Source: Cryptomeria japonica (Eukaryota; Streptophyta; Pinopsida; Cupressales; Cupressaceae). From it: a DNA stretch of 64,000 nucleotides. The stretch is taken from contig NC_081414.1 in the NCBI RefSeq assembly GCF_030272615.1, positions 335,279,427 through 335,343,426 of the forward strand, written 5' to 3'. Within the stretch, counting starts at the first letter, position 1. Each line of letters starts with the position of its first letter. The notes beneath the pieces were generated by a model that worked only from the letters and a program-made list of their open reading frames with translations, was not told the origin of the DNA and did not search any database. Below, in pieces: positions 12,895 to 25,225 of the stretch. Both the position numbers and the translations under genes were made by a program.

Positions 12895-15800
12895 ATGGCT
12901 TCTGAATCATCCTCTACTCCATTAGGTATGGCTACCCCTGTTGTTGTTGACATCAAGGACCGTTCATGCCCTATTTTTAAGCAATGCCCTCAGATTGCAA
13001 AGGTTAATGATTCAGTTGATGTATTTTCTAGTGTTCTTGAAGGAGTTTTGTATGTCGAAGATGTTCGTGCATACATTCACTGCACTTTGGAGGATTTGGG
13101 TTCTACTGAGATCAAGAATATGTATATTGGCACCTTGTTGAACCAGGATGGGTCGATGAAACCAGAATTTCAAATTATGAAGGATCAGGGTTTTACCGAC
13201 ATTTTGGAGATGCCAGAATTTGAAGATGAATTGATCCAGTATGTACTGAGTTGAGTCCATGGTGAATTCATATGGCTAGACCGGCCCTACAAGATCACCA
13301 AGGAGGCTATTCATGTCATCACCGATTTACCCCAGACCAGTCCGACCCCTGGAAAGAAGAAGATATCTAACAATGAGGTGGAGAAGTTAACTGGTGCAAC
13401 ATCTGACAACTGGTCAATGAGAATTAGTACTATCAGAGACAAAGCAGTTCAATTTGCAAGCATGATCATCAGTTACAAGGTAACCCAATCAAACCGGTTG
13501 AACTCTGTTTCTAGTTCATGCATTTACTGTGCTCACAAAATGATTAAGGAGGATGAAAAGATAGATCTATATCAATGGATGTGTGATGAGTTAATTATAA
13601 ACTTAAGGAAGATTATGGGTGAGAAAAAGGGTATTTTCTGATATGGCAACCTTATTGTCTGTTTAATGCTTTTCTTTCTGAATGAGTTACCTGGAATCAG
13701 TAAGACCCAACGGGCATTTGATATACCGGTAACAAAACAAATCAAAGATTCTATAAGAAATATGGGATAGGATTGGGGTTATTTCAAATCATTCTAGAAA
13801 GCAATGCAGAAGAGAGAAAGAGTTCCAAAGCATATAGTTGACAAATACTCAACTGAATTCTATTTTATGGTAAAGAAGGATAAAACACTGATGGAGGCAG
13901 TGCAACCATGAAAGATTTGGATCACAGAGATGGGCTATGAGGTAGATGTTGAGATCTTGGACTTGTATGGAAAGGCTCTTATTGATGCCTCCGTTGATGA
14001 AGCAGAGAAAGCCTTTGGGACTGCAAAGCAAAAAGAAACTGAAGTTGAAATTGGATTCAGTAAGAAGAAAAGGGAAGGAAAGATCAAGAAGGTTGGGGAA
14101 GCTGTACAAAATATGTCTTCTAAATCAAACAGATTATTGGACTTGCTGAAGGATCTTCTTCGACAGCAGTTTAGGCCTCACCAACAACAGTAACCGACAA
14201 GGGTGTAGTAAAGAGGAATAAATCAGAGACTTATATTGCCCCTGTTACATCTAGTTCTGATACTGATGTTGTACCCTCATAGATTCCCAAGACTTTCATC
14301 GAGATACCAAGGAAGAAGGCTGAGGAAGTAAAGAAGTAGAAAGTAAAGGTCACCCCTCCGACACCCCCAAAGAAAATTTCAAAGGAGAGGAAGCCCACAA
14401 AGAAGAGGAAACCGGTTAAGGAGTCTACTTCTACTCCTGACAAGAAGAAGAAATCAGATGTAGATATAGCTCTCGAATCCGGTAAGAGTATTGAAGTGAT
14501 TCCTCCTCTCTCAATTGTTGAGTTGATTTATCAAATAACTAAAGATGGAATTTTTAGTAATATACAACATTACTATGTACATATGGATGATAAGAAGCAA
14601 ATGGAAATAGAGGAATCATTTTTGTTGTACTTAGATATATATAAGAAAGCACTTTTGGAGATTGAAAAAATAGATACTAGTAGACTTGTACAATAAAGTA
14701 GATGCTAGGAGGTTATCCGTGGTTGAAGAGGATAGACATATAAAGATACAAGAGTTGTTAACTATTTGTGGAGCTATAACTGATGAGGAGATGCAACAAT
14801 GTTTAGATTTTGCAAATAAAACAATTTTCGAGAGTAAACACTGACATGTGAGTCTCATTTTAGGTAGAGTAAATGAGATAGTTAAGGAGACATATGAGGC
14901 TTGGGTAGAATTCTTTGTAGATAAACCTGTATTCTTTACATCACCGGAAGTCCCTAAAAAATCTAACACTCCAGACATCCTGGTAGATGATAAGGGGAAA
15001 GGCATATTGGGAATGGATACACTGGTTTTGGATCGGAAAATATCATAGGGTATTCCTCTGGTAGAAACACTTGTACCTAATATAGAGATACCAGTAGATA
15101 ACATTGAAACTATACAAGATAAGAAAGATACACTGGAATAGATCATTCCAGATATATAATTGATGTGGATACAAGAATTAAACAGGTTGAGGATATTGAA
15201 CCTCCGACACCAAATGTATATACTAAAGAGGTTAAGGCTGAACAGGTTACTGCACCAAGTGGCGAAGCCACTGGTGCAAGTCATAAGGTTGAATCCTCTT
15301 GGAAGATTTTGGATAGTCATTCATTGTTGGCACTTTACTCATTCGATCAAGTTGATTTTGCACAGAAGAATATTGAGCAGCTAAGCGATTTTGAATTGAT
15401 GTATGTTGCAACTCAGAAGTTAAGGAAGGAAGGGACCGAAGACAAGCAGGTTATTGAGTAGGCCATTCTGGTTTTGCAGCAACTTGCATCGAAATATAAG
15501 GTAGATCAGGTTGGACGCCCATCCAACAAACTGAAAGGTTTGATAGAGCATATTTCCAAAGAGTTTAAAAATCTTTAATAGGTATCAAACCGACAGTTGA
15601 TTGAGTGGTATGATGCAGCCTGGAAGGTGACTTGTGACAACATGATTTCATCTGACAAGGCTAAACTGACAGATGAGATATCAAAGATTGATGATTCTCT
15701 AAATGAGTGTAGCATTATATATAGGTCCTGTACTAACATCGACAAACTAACAACGGACCTTGAGGTGAAATTGAAGGTGGCAAAGGCCTGATTAAAACAT

Positions 15801-16088
15801 TTGGCTAATAGTTTTGATGGTACTCAGACAGTGACTAGTACCATTGATGGTTAGATTTTAATAATAGAGTCTGAGATTTCTGCATTAGAGAAGGACATGT
15901 ATAGGCTAATCCGACGTGCAAGGGAATTAAGAGGTTTGGTGAGTCCCCGGTTGAACACTCTGTTACTTCACAAGAGGGAAAGCATAGAGTTAATGAATAA
16001 TCCTACTCCGACAGACCTATCAGAAGAAGAGCTTCATGTATATATTCTTAATGGGTTTGTATCCATTTTGAGCATATTGAATCTATAG
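12895..16088 (+). pseudogene. Second, accessory gene of element A, decayed
   Basis: The ATG at 12895 (MASESSS) is chosen because element B has MASSSSP at the same place. The frame can be followed through 12895-13254, 13262-13641, 13930-14193, 14496-14696, 14848-15048, 15165-15461, 15597-15791 and 15897-16088, with many stops and shifts. About the first 250 residues form a globular domain sharing blocks with element B: VDIKDRSCPIFKQCPQIAK, YIHCTLEDLGSTEIKNMY, ITKEAIHVITDLP, NRLNSVSS and DELIINLRKI. A Lys/Glu/Pro-rich basic middle and coiled-coil-like tail follow. About 1060 codons separate start and final stop. No known enzyme motif is visible. I do not recognise the family. The globular part recalls plant transposon-associated helical domains, but this is an impression only. 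Confidence 0.65.
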
Positions 16089-16380
16089 GCTGGGATGCAA
16101 ACTTAGCATTTTTGAAGAATGCTTACCCGAATATTTTCAAGTACATCTAGATCTGGTAATCACATCTTGGTTTAAAAAAAAAATCATTTCTTATTCTTTT
16201 TTGCCCCGGTCTTTGGCATTACTATCAAAAGGGGAGAGGTTGATGTGAAAAATGATTGGGACACAAGAAGTAATGTATATCTCAGGGGGAGCAATCTTCC
16301 AACAGTTTTGGATTTTTTGGCAAGGAACCAGAACAACACTTCAACAATCCATTTTTCACATGAGAGTTGGCATCAATGCC

Positions 16381-16392
16381 AAAGGGGGAGAT
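16381..16392 (+). promoter_or_regulatory. Polypurine tract of element A
   Basis: AAAGGGGGAGAT lies immediately before the 3' LTR start TGTTGG. The same tract precedes the 3' LTRs of element B and copia element 1. Confidence 0.85.
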
Positions 16393-17276
16393 TGTTGGCA
16401 ATTGACACTCATCCGGTTTAGTTGTGTTGTCATTGATGGCAACACACACCATTTTGGGTTGGTCACTTTACCGGTACTCACCGGTATTCATTGTTTGGCA
16501 ATCAAAATTCAAGTCATCCGACACACAAAGAACCGACACCGACAGATAAGGGAAACTGTAAAACTAGGAACCGGTATATGAGGCCAACATGGGAGATTGA
16601 TCCAGCAGGTCTACACGGAAATGATCAAAGGCATCAGTCTCAAAATTTAATGAATTTATGTTTATAAATGGGAAGGGTATTTAAGTCAGTCCGGTTAGGC
16701 TATTTTGAGAATGGAATGGAATATAGTGATGTATATTGTGTGAGTGATATTGATCGACAAAATGCTAATGTAATATTCTGTAGTCGGTCTTGGATATTGG
16801 CTTAGAGGTTTGGGAAGTGAAGCAAGACACTGGTAAAGGAGGACACAGTGAAAACTGGTACAAATAGTTCTTTAACCGGAACTAATCCAACATAGCAGAT
16901 GCACTTTCACGGTTCAAAATTTTGTTTGTCACTCCATATTTGGCGTTTATAGTTAGTGAGGTTCATTTTGTGACGAGCAGTGTGCTCTAGGATGTTGGCC
17001 TTCCTACATGTGCATACCCCTATTGTAATATTTATTCATATGGCTAGTGGATAGATATTGTGGGTCACCAATCCCACCATGGTTTTTACTCTTTGAGGTT
17101 TTCCACGTATAAATCCTTGTGTTATGGTGTATGCTCTTGTGGTTGCTTCATTTATTTTTATTGTTATATTCTTTTATGGTTATCGATTATTGAATTGCAT
17201 TATTAATAAGGTTAAAATTGATTATACCGAGAGAACATTGATTCACCCCCCCTCTCAGTGTTCTTGGATTCCAACA
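16393..17276 (+). repeat. 3' LTR of element A
   Basis: 884 bp, direct repeat of 10373-11320 apart from scattered substitutions and one deletion of about 64 bp. Ends CCCCCCTCTCAGTGTTCTTG then GATTCCAACA. Confidence 0.92.
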
Positions 17277-18711
<1,435 letters not shown>

Positions 18712-18980
18712 GGCTTGGGAGCTTCATTTCTCTCTTTTTTATATATTTTCTTCTTCGAATCTGGTTTTTCAACTTCCTCATCATCAACTTTACATGTTAT
18801 CAACTGGGTATTTGTTAAATTAATACCATAATTTCATACGTATTTTGAGTTTTCTAACTATGTAATTATATTTTAGATTTGAACAACATTAACATATTAT
18901 TTTTTCATTTCTTTTTTAAACCAATGTCTCCAGAGTTCTTAGAGACATATGTGTACCATTTTTTTAATAACTTTTGAACT

Positions 18981-20072
18981 TGTAATTGTGCAAATTTGAA
19001 AATTAGGGTTTCAATGATAGAACCATAAGCAATCCAAAATTGACCAAGACATTAGGAATGAGGGGTAACCTAATAGATCTAGCCTCAATCCCACTATGGA
19101 ATGGTTGAGAATTATGATTAGATTCACTTGGTTTTTTGGGGGTTTGAATTCTTGTTTCCTAGGGGTTGAATTGGATTGATTGAAATTATCGAAAAATAGG
19201 TGATAATTGAAGTATTATTATAGGAGTAATAAACTACAGATGTCACACACAACCACTGACCAGGTAGTATCAATTCACCAATGTCCTTTGAATTTTACAC
19301 CATTTAAAGTTGAACCTATTTGTGTCTATGAAATCTATTGATTCTCCTAAGTGAAGCTTTGTACCTATTTCTACATAGAGAGAGAATTGGAAAATTGCTA
19401 CGAATAGGGGTTTGCCTTAGATCAAACCTCAATTTTGGAATTAACCTTGAAATTGAATTGATAAATGTAATAAAAGACTATAGTAATATATTTTCCTTTT
19501 GAGGGAAAGGCTGAAAATGATTGAAACACTAATGATATACCTTAATAAAGTTTTGTTTGACCTTCACAAAGGAATCAGGGTTTCATGTATGTTGTCCTCC
19601 TAAAACATAGACCATGGATGTCATCTTCAATGTCTAAAACTTGACTTCACTTATGCTCCAATGCTTGATGAAAGACTAATTGGTTACTCACTTGAATTTT
19701 CTAGAGTGTACATCTTGATTTCAATATGTTATGTTTAAAATGAGAGGGGTAGAGCTCCTTTTATACTTGGTTTTTGAAAAAACAAATTGAATTTTCAACA
19801 CAAGCTGACACGAGATCTAGGTCCCCACTAAAATTATGTGACCATTACAAGGCCCCAAATTAGGCCCTTTTTGAGGGGGCCATGGCACTAGGCACCATGG
19901 TCCTAGAAATCAAGGCTCTAAGTTGGGGGGAGACTGTGGAGATGGTGAAAAAACATGTTTGATAGGTTATGTGAGCAAAACTAGCCCTTTAGTTAGGCCT
20001 TGGAAGCTGAAGTGCCAAAGCGAGGTCCAAGTGAGGACAAAATTGTAAGTGAGTACAATTTAGGATGCTACA
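18981..20072 (-). repeat. Solo LTR (family shared with 60200-61364), minus orientation
   Basis: On the minus strand it starts TGTAGCATCC and ends AATTACA, 1092 bp. The flanks are GAACT at 18976-18980 and GAACT at 20073-20077, a perfect 5-bp target duplication. A TATA-like CTCCTTTTATACTTGG (19750-19766, minus-strand TATAAAAGG) sits where an LTR promoter should. It shares many blocks, reversed, with 60200-61364, such as AATAGATCTAG, GGTGTC/GATGTC and AATTGTACTC. No internal coding region adjoins, so it is a solo LTR left by recombination. Confidence 0.88.
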
Positions 20073-20077
20073 GAACT

Positions 20078-20959
20078 ACATGCCCAAATTCATATTATTT
20101 TTCTACACTTCATTCTTTACACTTAAAAGAAAACTTCATTTTTGATTATTTTGGTGCAAGTTATGTGATGTGCACGAACAAGTACCTAATTTTTTAGGAT
20201 GCATCCACTTTGAAAAATCATAATAAAAAATACATAGAAAAAATAAAATAAAATACACAACTTCTAGTACTCACTCTTAACTTTCTTTCTACCAAAGGGT
20301 TGTTCAAAATAATAAATGCAACTATAACTTTTTTGATACACACACTAGACACTATGTTATATTCTGCTAAAAAATAGGAAAAAATGTGTCTGCATAAAAT
20401 ATTTGACCCCCTTAATCTTATCCATTTTTGAAAAACTTTAGTGTTTTGGAAACTAGATTTAGAGTACTACAATTCTTGTTCTTTTGGTATCTTCAAATTT
20501 TGAGTGGACGAGTTTCAAATTGCTCCTCCAAGTTTAGGTTTAGCTGATTTTAGAAAAAAGTGGCCTCTTATACCCCCCCTTTTTGTTCACCATCTTTGTG
20601 AACTTGCCCATTGACTTGATGGCATCTTAAACATTTTCAACAATACTACACCATAACCAAGATCCATCAACACTTTTTTCTTTTAGTTTTAAAATATTTG
20701 TAGCCATATCACTTTCAAAATATGTTCATCCAACTTTGGAGAGACATACTCAAGACAAACTTGGGTTCATTCTAGTACTTTCAAATATTTCTAGGATAGG
20801 GTAAACAAAAAATAGAATAAAAATTTAAAATTCTACAACAAATTTTTCTGCTATGCAATCTAGAGACTGTACATATACATACATGGTAATTAACCAATTT
20901 TTTTTGAAGCATACTTTTTAAATGTAAAAATTAGTATAAGCATTTAGAAAAGACTCCTA
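20078..20959. other. Spacer without recognised gene
   Basis: A+T-rich, no credible reading frame. The stretch 20560-20604 contains, in reverse, the GATGGTGAACAAAAA..GGCC motif also seen at 1103 and 44114. Confidence 0.5.
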
Positions 20960-21918
20960 CTTGTTGTTGCAAATGTGAAGATGTTTGATGCGTTAGTATG
21001 GTTGTCATTAATTGTCATCGATGTTGACATATTGATTTTGTGTTTCAGTGTTTGGTTTTGCTTCGCATTGTTGATATGTTGCATATGTGTTTAGGATGTG
21101 TTGATATGTTGTTGGTTATTACTCTCATGTTTTGGATATTTAGAAGTTGTGCTCTAGAAGTGTATGCAGTAATGATGTTTTCTGGTAGAGGTTGGAGTGC
21201 TCCGCGTTTCTCTAAATTTCTAGTTCTATTGATAAGATTTTGCATTTATGTTATTCATGCACTTATCTTTGTTATTTTGATTCAACACGTGTTGGTGTAC
21301 TCTAAAGTTATGGTTTTAGATATAATTATTTTAGGTTTGGTTGACTTCGGATGCTCTACCTTTTACTCTAGTGTTTGCGACATTTGGATAATATGTTGCA
21401 TCGTGGTGTGGTCCACTTCTCATTCCTTTCCATTGCAAGAATGCTTAGTGAAGACCTATTTTGAATTGTGTTTCTTTATCTCCTTAGATGACTTGAAAAT
21501 TCTATTTCAGAGATCTGTATAAATGAAGAATGATTGTAATGAGGAAGATATAGAAAGATATAGAAGAAATTGGATTGAAAAGAAGATCTATCTCCTATTG
21601 ATTTATGCAAGGTTATTTTTGGTTGCGAATGATCAGTATGGTTGTGTGTTGATGCTGTTTGGTACCAATGGTAGTGAGCCTAAGGTTTCTTCTGACAATT
21701 CAATTGTGTGCTTTAGTGGTGGATTCTTTCTTTCTACTTCTTTTGGGTAGCGAGCCCTCTTACATTTTTTGGTGGTTTTATCAAAGCAGTGGGCCCACTT
21801 GCATTGAACATTCTAGTAGTGATCCATCTTTGTAAAAATCACCTTAACCAGTGTCACCCTAACAAGTGTTTTCATGTTAAGAAATAACATTCTCCGTGGT
21901 TTTTTCCATGTCATATTT

Positions 21919-23800
21919 GGTTTACACTTTTTGGTACATCTTGATTTTTACTAAAATCATACATTTTTTAGAAAATATAATGATTTAAGCTTTAAGAGGT
22001 CCCATTTGAAGTAATTAATTGAGGAGAGTTAGATCAAAGGTGATTAGGTCAAAATTTCTTGGATATAACCTCTCTAATTCTAAAGCATACCTACAATGGA
22101 GTCTACTTCACACCTATCAAAATGCTAATAAAAAACTACCTTTACATTAGCATTTTGGGGGGGGGGGGGGGTTCAAATGAATTCATTTAGAAGTCTTTTT
22201 TTTAAAAAGTATTTAGTCCTTATTATAAGCTTTCCAAATAGTATAATTTTTTAAAATATTTAATTTCATTAATATATTTATGTTTTTCTTCTTACGAATT
22301 TAGGTTTTTCATTGAACATTAAGGATTGTGTTTCACACGTGGAAAAATTGAAAAATAGAGATTTTTTTTTTGTAAAAAATATCTGTTTCCCTAGGCATTG
22401 ATATCCTCATTTCAACACAAAAAGAATAAGTTAATTCAAATGCATGCAAAAAAAGTTATGCATTACAGAATACACCTCTGTCCAAATTACAATTACTCTG
22501 TCTTAAAAAATTAACTAAAGAAATATATGTAACAAAGAAATATGAAAAAATATCCATTCACTAGATATTGGTGTGACAATTCTATATTTTAAGAATTAGA
22601 ATTTCCTTATTGCTATAAAAAATGTGATGCATTGCCAAATAAATGTCACTTCTAAAAATTGCTGATTACTTAAATATTGAGTTATTAAAAGTTACGTAAC
22701 AATATGTGTTGAGTATCTGGACAACTGAGAGGGGGGGGGGGGGTGAATTAGTTAACAACAAATTTTTCTTTTTAACCTTATGCACAGATCCAAAATAAAA
22801 TAGAATTAACAGAAGTTGAAAAACACATACAAGAAACATAACAGACACAAGAAACACTAGATTTTACATGGAAAACCCTTGAAGGGAAAAACCACGAAGA
22901 ATGCCAATTCTCAATATATAAACACCGGTTCAGGTGATTTTTACAAAGGGTGGCTCACTGCCAATGTGCTCACTACTGGTGGGCTTACTGTCTTGAAAGG
23001 CTCACTGCCAATTTTCTCATTGTAGGTGGGCTCACTTCCCTAAAGAAAGAAAGATAAAGAGAATCCACCACAAATATTGTCGGAACTGCTTTCGGTAACA
23101 ATCCACAACACTATACTCACACAAGTACTGGATTCTTTCAATCTCACATGTATTCAACACAAAAATCCATAAATCAATCCATCAAATCAACATCTTATAT
23201 ATACTCTTTGGAAATCACAATTCTCAATGTCATCTAAGGCAGATCTAAAATAGGTCTCCACTAGACATTCCAGTGGTGGTAAGGAATGAGAAGTGGACCA
23301 TATCACACCATTCCTCATAGAACATATCAACACGCTACACACAATACCAAAGATGGACCCAAAATGCATCTGCATGTTATACAACCTCAATATTTGGTCC
23401 AAGGCCTCGAGCTCCAGACCAATTCAAACCTAAAGATAATACCAAAAACATCTTTCGAGATACCAAGCACATCCGATGAAACCGTGAAACCTCCAAATGT
23501 ACAACATACCTAAATCAAAAACTCCTTATCATACCACATTTGGACCTATTTCGGACCAAAGGATTTGACATCAATGACAACATATAATACAATGCTAACA
23601 ATATGCACAATTAATTTCTATTTTTAAAAAAATATATTTAGAATCTATATGAAAAATCTCACAAATTAGTATTTCATCTTCAAATTCTTAATGGTTTAGC
23701 TGATATAGATTTTAGAAAGTAAATATTTGATGCAAAATGCTGATATTAGTGTCACGTTTGGCTAAAAAGTGTAACCCAGTATTATGGGATCACCCATCTA
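21919..23800. mobile_element. Unclassified insertion within the 5' LTR, possible TIR transposon
   Basis: Sequence absent from the 3' LTR. It contains GGTTTACACTTTTT at 21919-21932 and the inverse AAAAAGTGTAACCC at 23764-23777, a 14-bp imperfect terminal inverted repeat. About 23 extra bases (AGTATTATGGGATCACCCAT...) follow before the LTR resumes at 23801. No target duplication or transposase was found. Once the solo LTR inside it is removed, it would be about 980 bp, consistent with a short non-autonomous DNA element. Confidence 0.5.
22707..23600 (-). repeat. Solo LTR, minus orientation, copia type
   Basis: 894 bp. The plus strand reads TGTTGAGTATCTGG...CAATGCTAACA. ATATG lies at 22702-22706 and again at 23601-23605, a perfect 5-bp target duplication. 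On the minus strand it has the GTTGTCATTGATGTCAA block near its start, a TATA-like GTATATATAAG around 23195-23205, and the TTCACCCCCC..TCTCAGTTG block near its end. These are shared with the copia-type LTRs here. Short open frames over it are chance. Confidence 0.9.
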
Positions 23801-23950
23801 GTGTTTCATGTGTATGTTCTTCATGTTTATTTCTGTTTATGGTTAAATAATTTGAGATTGGTTTACCAAATCTATTTTTTGTGGGAAAATTAATATATTT
23901 TAATGTACAAATGATTTACCCCCCTCTCAGTTGTCTAGGATATTAATAAA

Positions 23951-23963
23951 TTGGTATTAGAGC
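23951..23963 (+). promoter_or_regulatory. Primer binding site of copia element 1
   Basis: TTGGTATTAGAGC follows the 5' LTR and differs by one base from TTGGTATCAGAGC, the site complementary to initiator methionine tRNA used by plant copia elements. Confidence 0.85.
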
Positions 23964-24006
23964 TTTGGTTCTTAGAAAGTGAGACTAACTGCTCGAGGAA
24001 GATCTG

Positions 24007-24903
24007 ATGGCACATAAATTGACTATTCCTAATTTTGAAGGATCTAACTATAGTTTCTAGAGAGTGAAGATGTGAGGATATTTGAGTTTCTTTGTGTTAC
24101 AAGACCTGAAAAGTTGTGGGGACCAAGTATGTGCAACCGACAAATGGACCTACTACACCAGATGAGATTGAAGCCTATGAAGAGAATGAGAGACCAAGGT
24201 TTTCTATCTTTAGTGCTTTATCTAAAACTGAATTGGCGAAGGTTGTTGCATTAGACACTGCTTATGAAGTTTGGGAAAGATTGAAGAATATCTATAAAGG
24301 AAATGATAGAGTTAAGCTAGCTAAGATGCATACTGCTAAAGGTAGATACGAGAAATTGAGAATGGAAGAAGGTGATGATATAAGAAGCTATTTTCAAAAG
24401 GTTGATAGTGCAGTAAATAAGATTAAAGATCTTGGTGGTGTTTTGGATGACAAGGATGTGATAGAGAATATTATGAGAACTTCATCATAATGTTATAGTA
24501 ACAAGATTTTAGCCATTGAAGAAACTAATGATATGTCAATGTTTACCAAAGAATAGTTGTATGACACCTTAACAACAATCGAGATGAGGAAGTTTGGTAA
24601 AGACAAAGCAAAAACTAAGACAACATTTAAAGCATTGAAGGAAATAGATGAAGATTCAGATGATGAAAGCTGAAGAGAGGAACCGACAAGTGTAAATGTA
24701 TGTTACCTCTTAAATGTTTTCAGTGTGGAATGATTGGTCATTATGCATCTAGATGTCTGGAAAGAGGATCAAAACAAAAGTTTAAGAAAAACAAAGGAAA
24801 GTTCAATAAGAAAGCCTACTATGTTAGAGATGATGCTGGTATTTTAGATGATGAGTCGGATTATGAAGATGGTGATTGTTTATTCTTACTAGAAAAATAT
24901 TGA
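24007..24903 (+). pseudogene. gag of copia element 1
   Basis: Begins MAHKLTIPNFEGSNYS, a usual copia Gag start, then shifts frame near 24060-24115. The main open stretch (24116-24490) has the UBN2-type Gag layout, with AYEVWERLKNIYKGND and EKLRMEEGDDIRSYFQK. Stops follow at 24490 and 24556. The CCHC zinc knuckle CFQCGMIGHYASRC lies at 24712-24753, followed by a basic run and an acidic tail. The protein packages element RNA into particles. It is not functional as read. Confidence 0.85.
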
Positions 24904-25217
24904 AGCAAACTTTGTGAGAAAGCAAACTTTGTGAGAAATGGAAGCAAACTTTGTGAGAAATGGAAGCAAACTTTGTGAGAAAGCTGAAGAGAGGAACCAA
25001 CAAGTGTAAATGTATGTTACCTCTTAAATGTTTTCAGTGTGGAATGATTGGTCATTATGCATCTAGATGTCTGGAAAGAGGATCAAAACAAAAGTTTAAG
25101 AAAAACAAAGGAAAGTTCAATAAGAAAGCCTACTATGTTAGAGATGATGCTGGTATTTTAGATGATGAGTCGGATTATGAAGATGGTGATTGTTTATTCT
25201 TACTAGAAAAATATTGA
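24669..25217 (+). repeat. Direct duplication of the zinc-knuckle segment in gag
   Basis: A 235-bp block at 24669-24903 is repeated at 24983-25217 (offset 314 bp), with only one difference noticed (ACCGAC versus ACCAAC). Between them lie about 79 bases made of four copies of AGCAAACTTTGTGAGAAA. Each block encodes a complete CCHC knuckle and the same acidic tail ending at TGA, so the second copy is separated from the first by a stop. The near identity points to a recent event or an assembly artefact. Confidence 0.92.
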
Positions 25218-25225
25218 CCTAAACC

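Larger units (their letters stand above)
10373..17276 (+). mobile_element. Element A: non-autonomous LTR retrotransposon with zinc-knuckle protein and large accessory gene
   Basis: Two direct LTRs (10373-11320 and 16393-17276) begin TGTTGGCAATTGACACTC and end GGATTCCAACA. A primer-site-like sequence follows the first, and a polypurine tract precedes the second. The interior encodes a coiled-coil plus four-CCHC protein and a long second frame, but no protease, integrase, reverse transcriptase or RNase H. It therefore needs enzymes from another element. LTR ends and primer site resemble the copia elements in this window. It sits in the right arm of the foldback palindrome. Flanks are ...TATAGATAAG and A-TATAGATAAG..., a 10-bp match offset by one base, so the target duplication is not clean. 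Copies of this type resemble TR-GAG-like elements, but with an extra gene. Confidence 0.85.
20965..23949 (+). repeat. 5' LTR of copia element 1, with an insertion
   Basis: Matches the 3' LTR from 20965 to about 21920 and again from about 23800 to 23949. The intervening 1.88 kb has no partner in the 3' LTR. The last bases read TTAATA where the 3' LTR has TTCAACA, so the exact right edge is uncertain by a few bases. Confidence 0.88.

Noticed and set aside
14631-15320. 229-residue minus-strand frame
   Set aside because: Antisense of the element A second gene. The plus-strand reading, although broken, matches element B.
21040-21522. 160-residue open frame in the copia element 1 LTR (and 28751-29230 in the other LTR)
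   Set aside because: Hydrophobic Phe/Val/Leu/Cys composition from T-rich LTR sequence, present only because the LTR is duplicated. No domain, and LTRs are normally non-coding.
23764-23800. Reversed TAGATGGGTGATCCCATAAT string resembling the 3' part of 5S rRNA (GGATGGGTGACC)
   Set aside because: The match is short and interrupted, and no other part of a 5S gene is nearby. Not enough to call a 5S-derived element.
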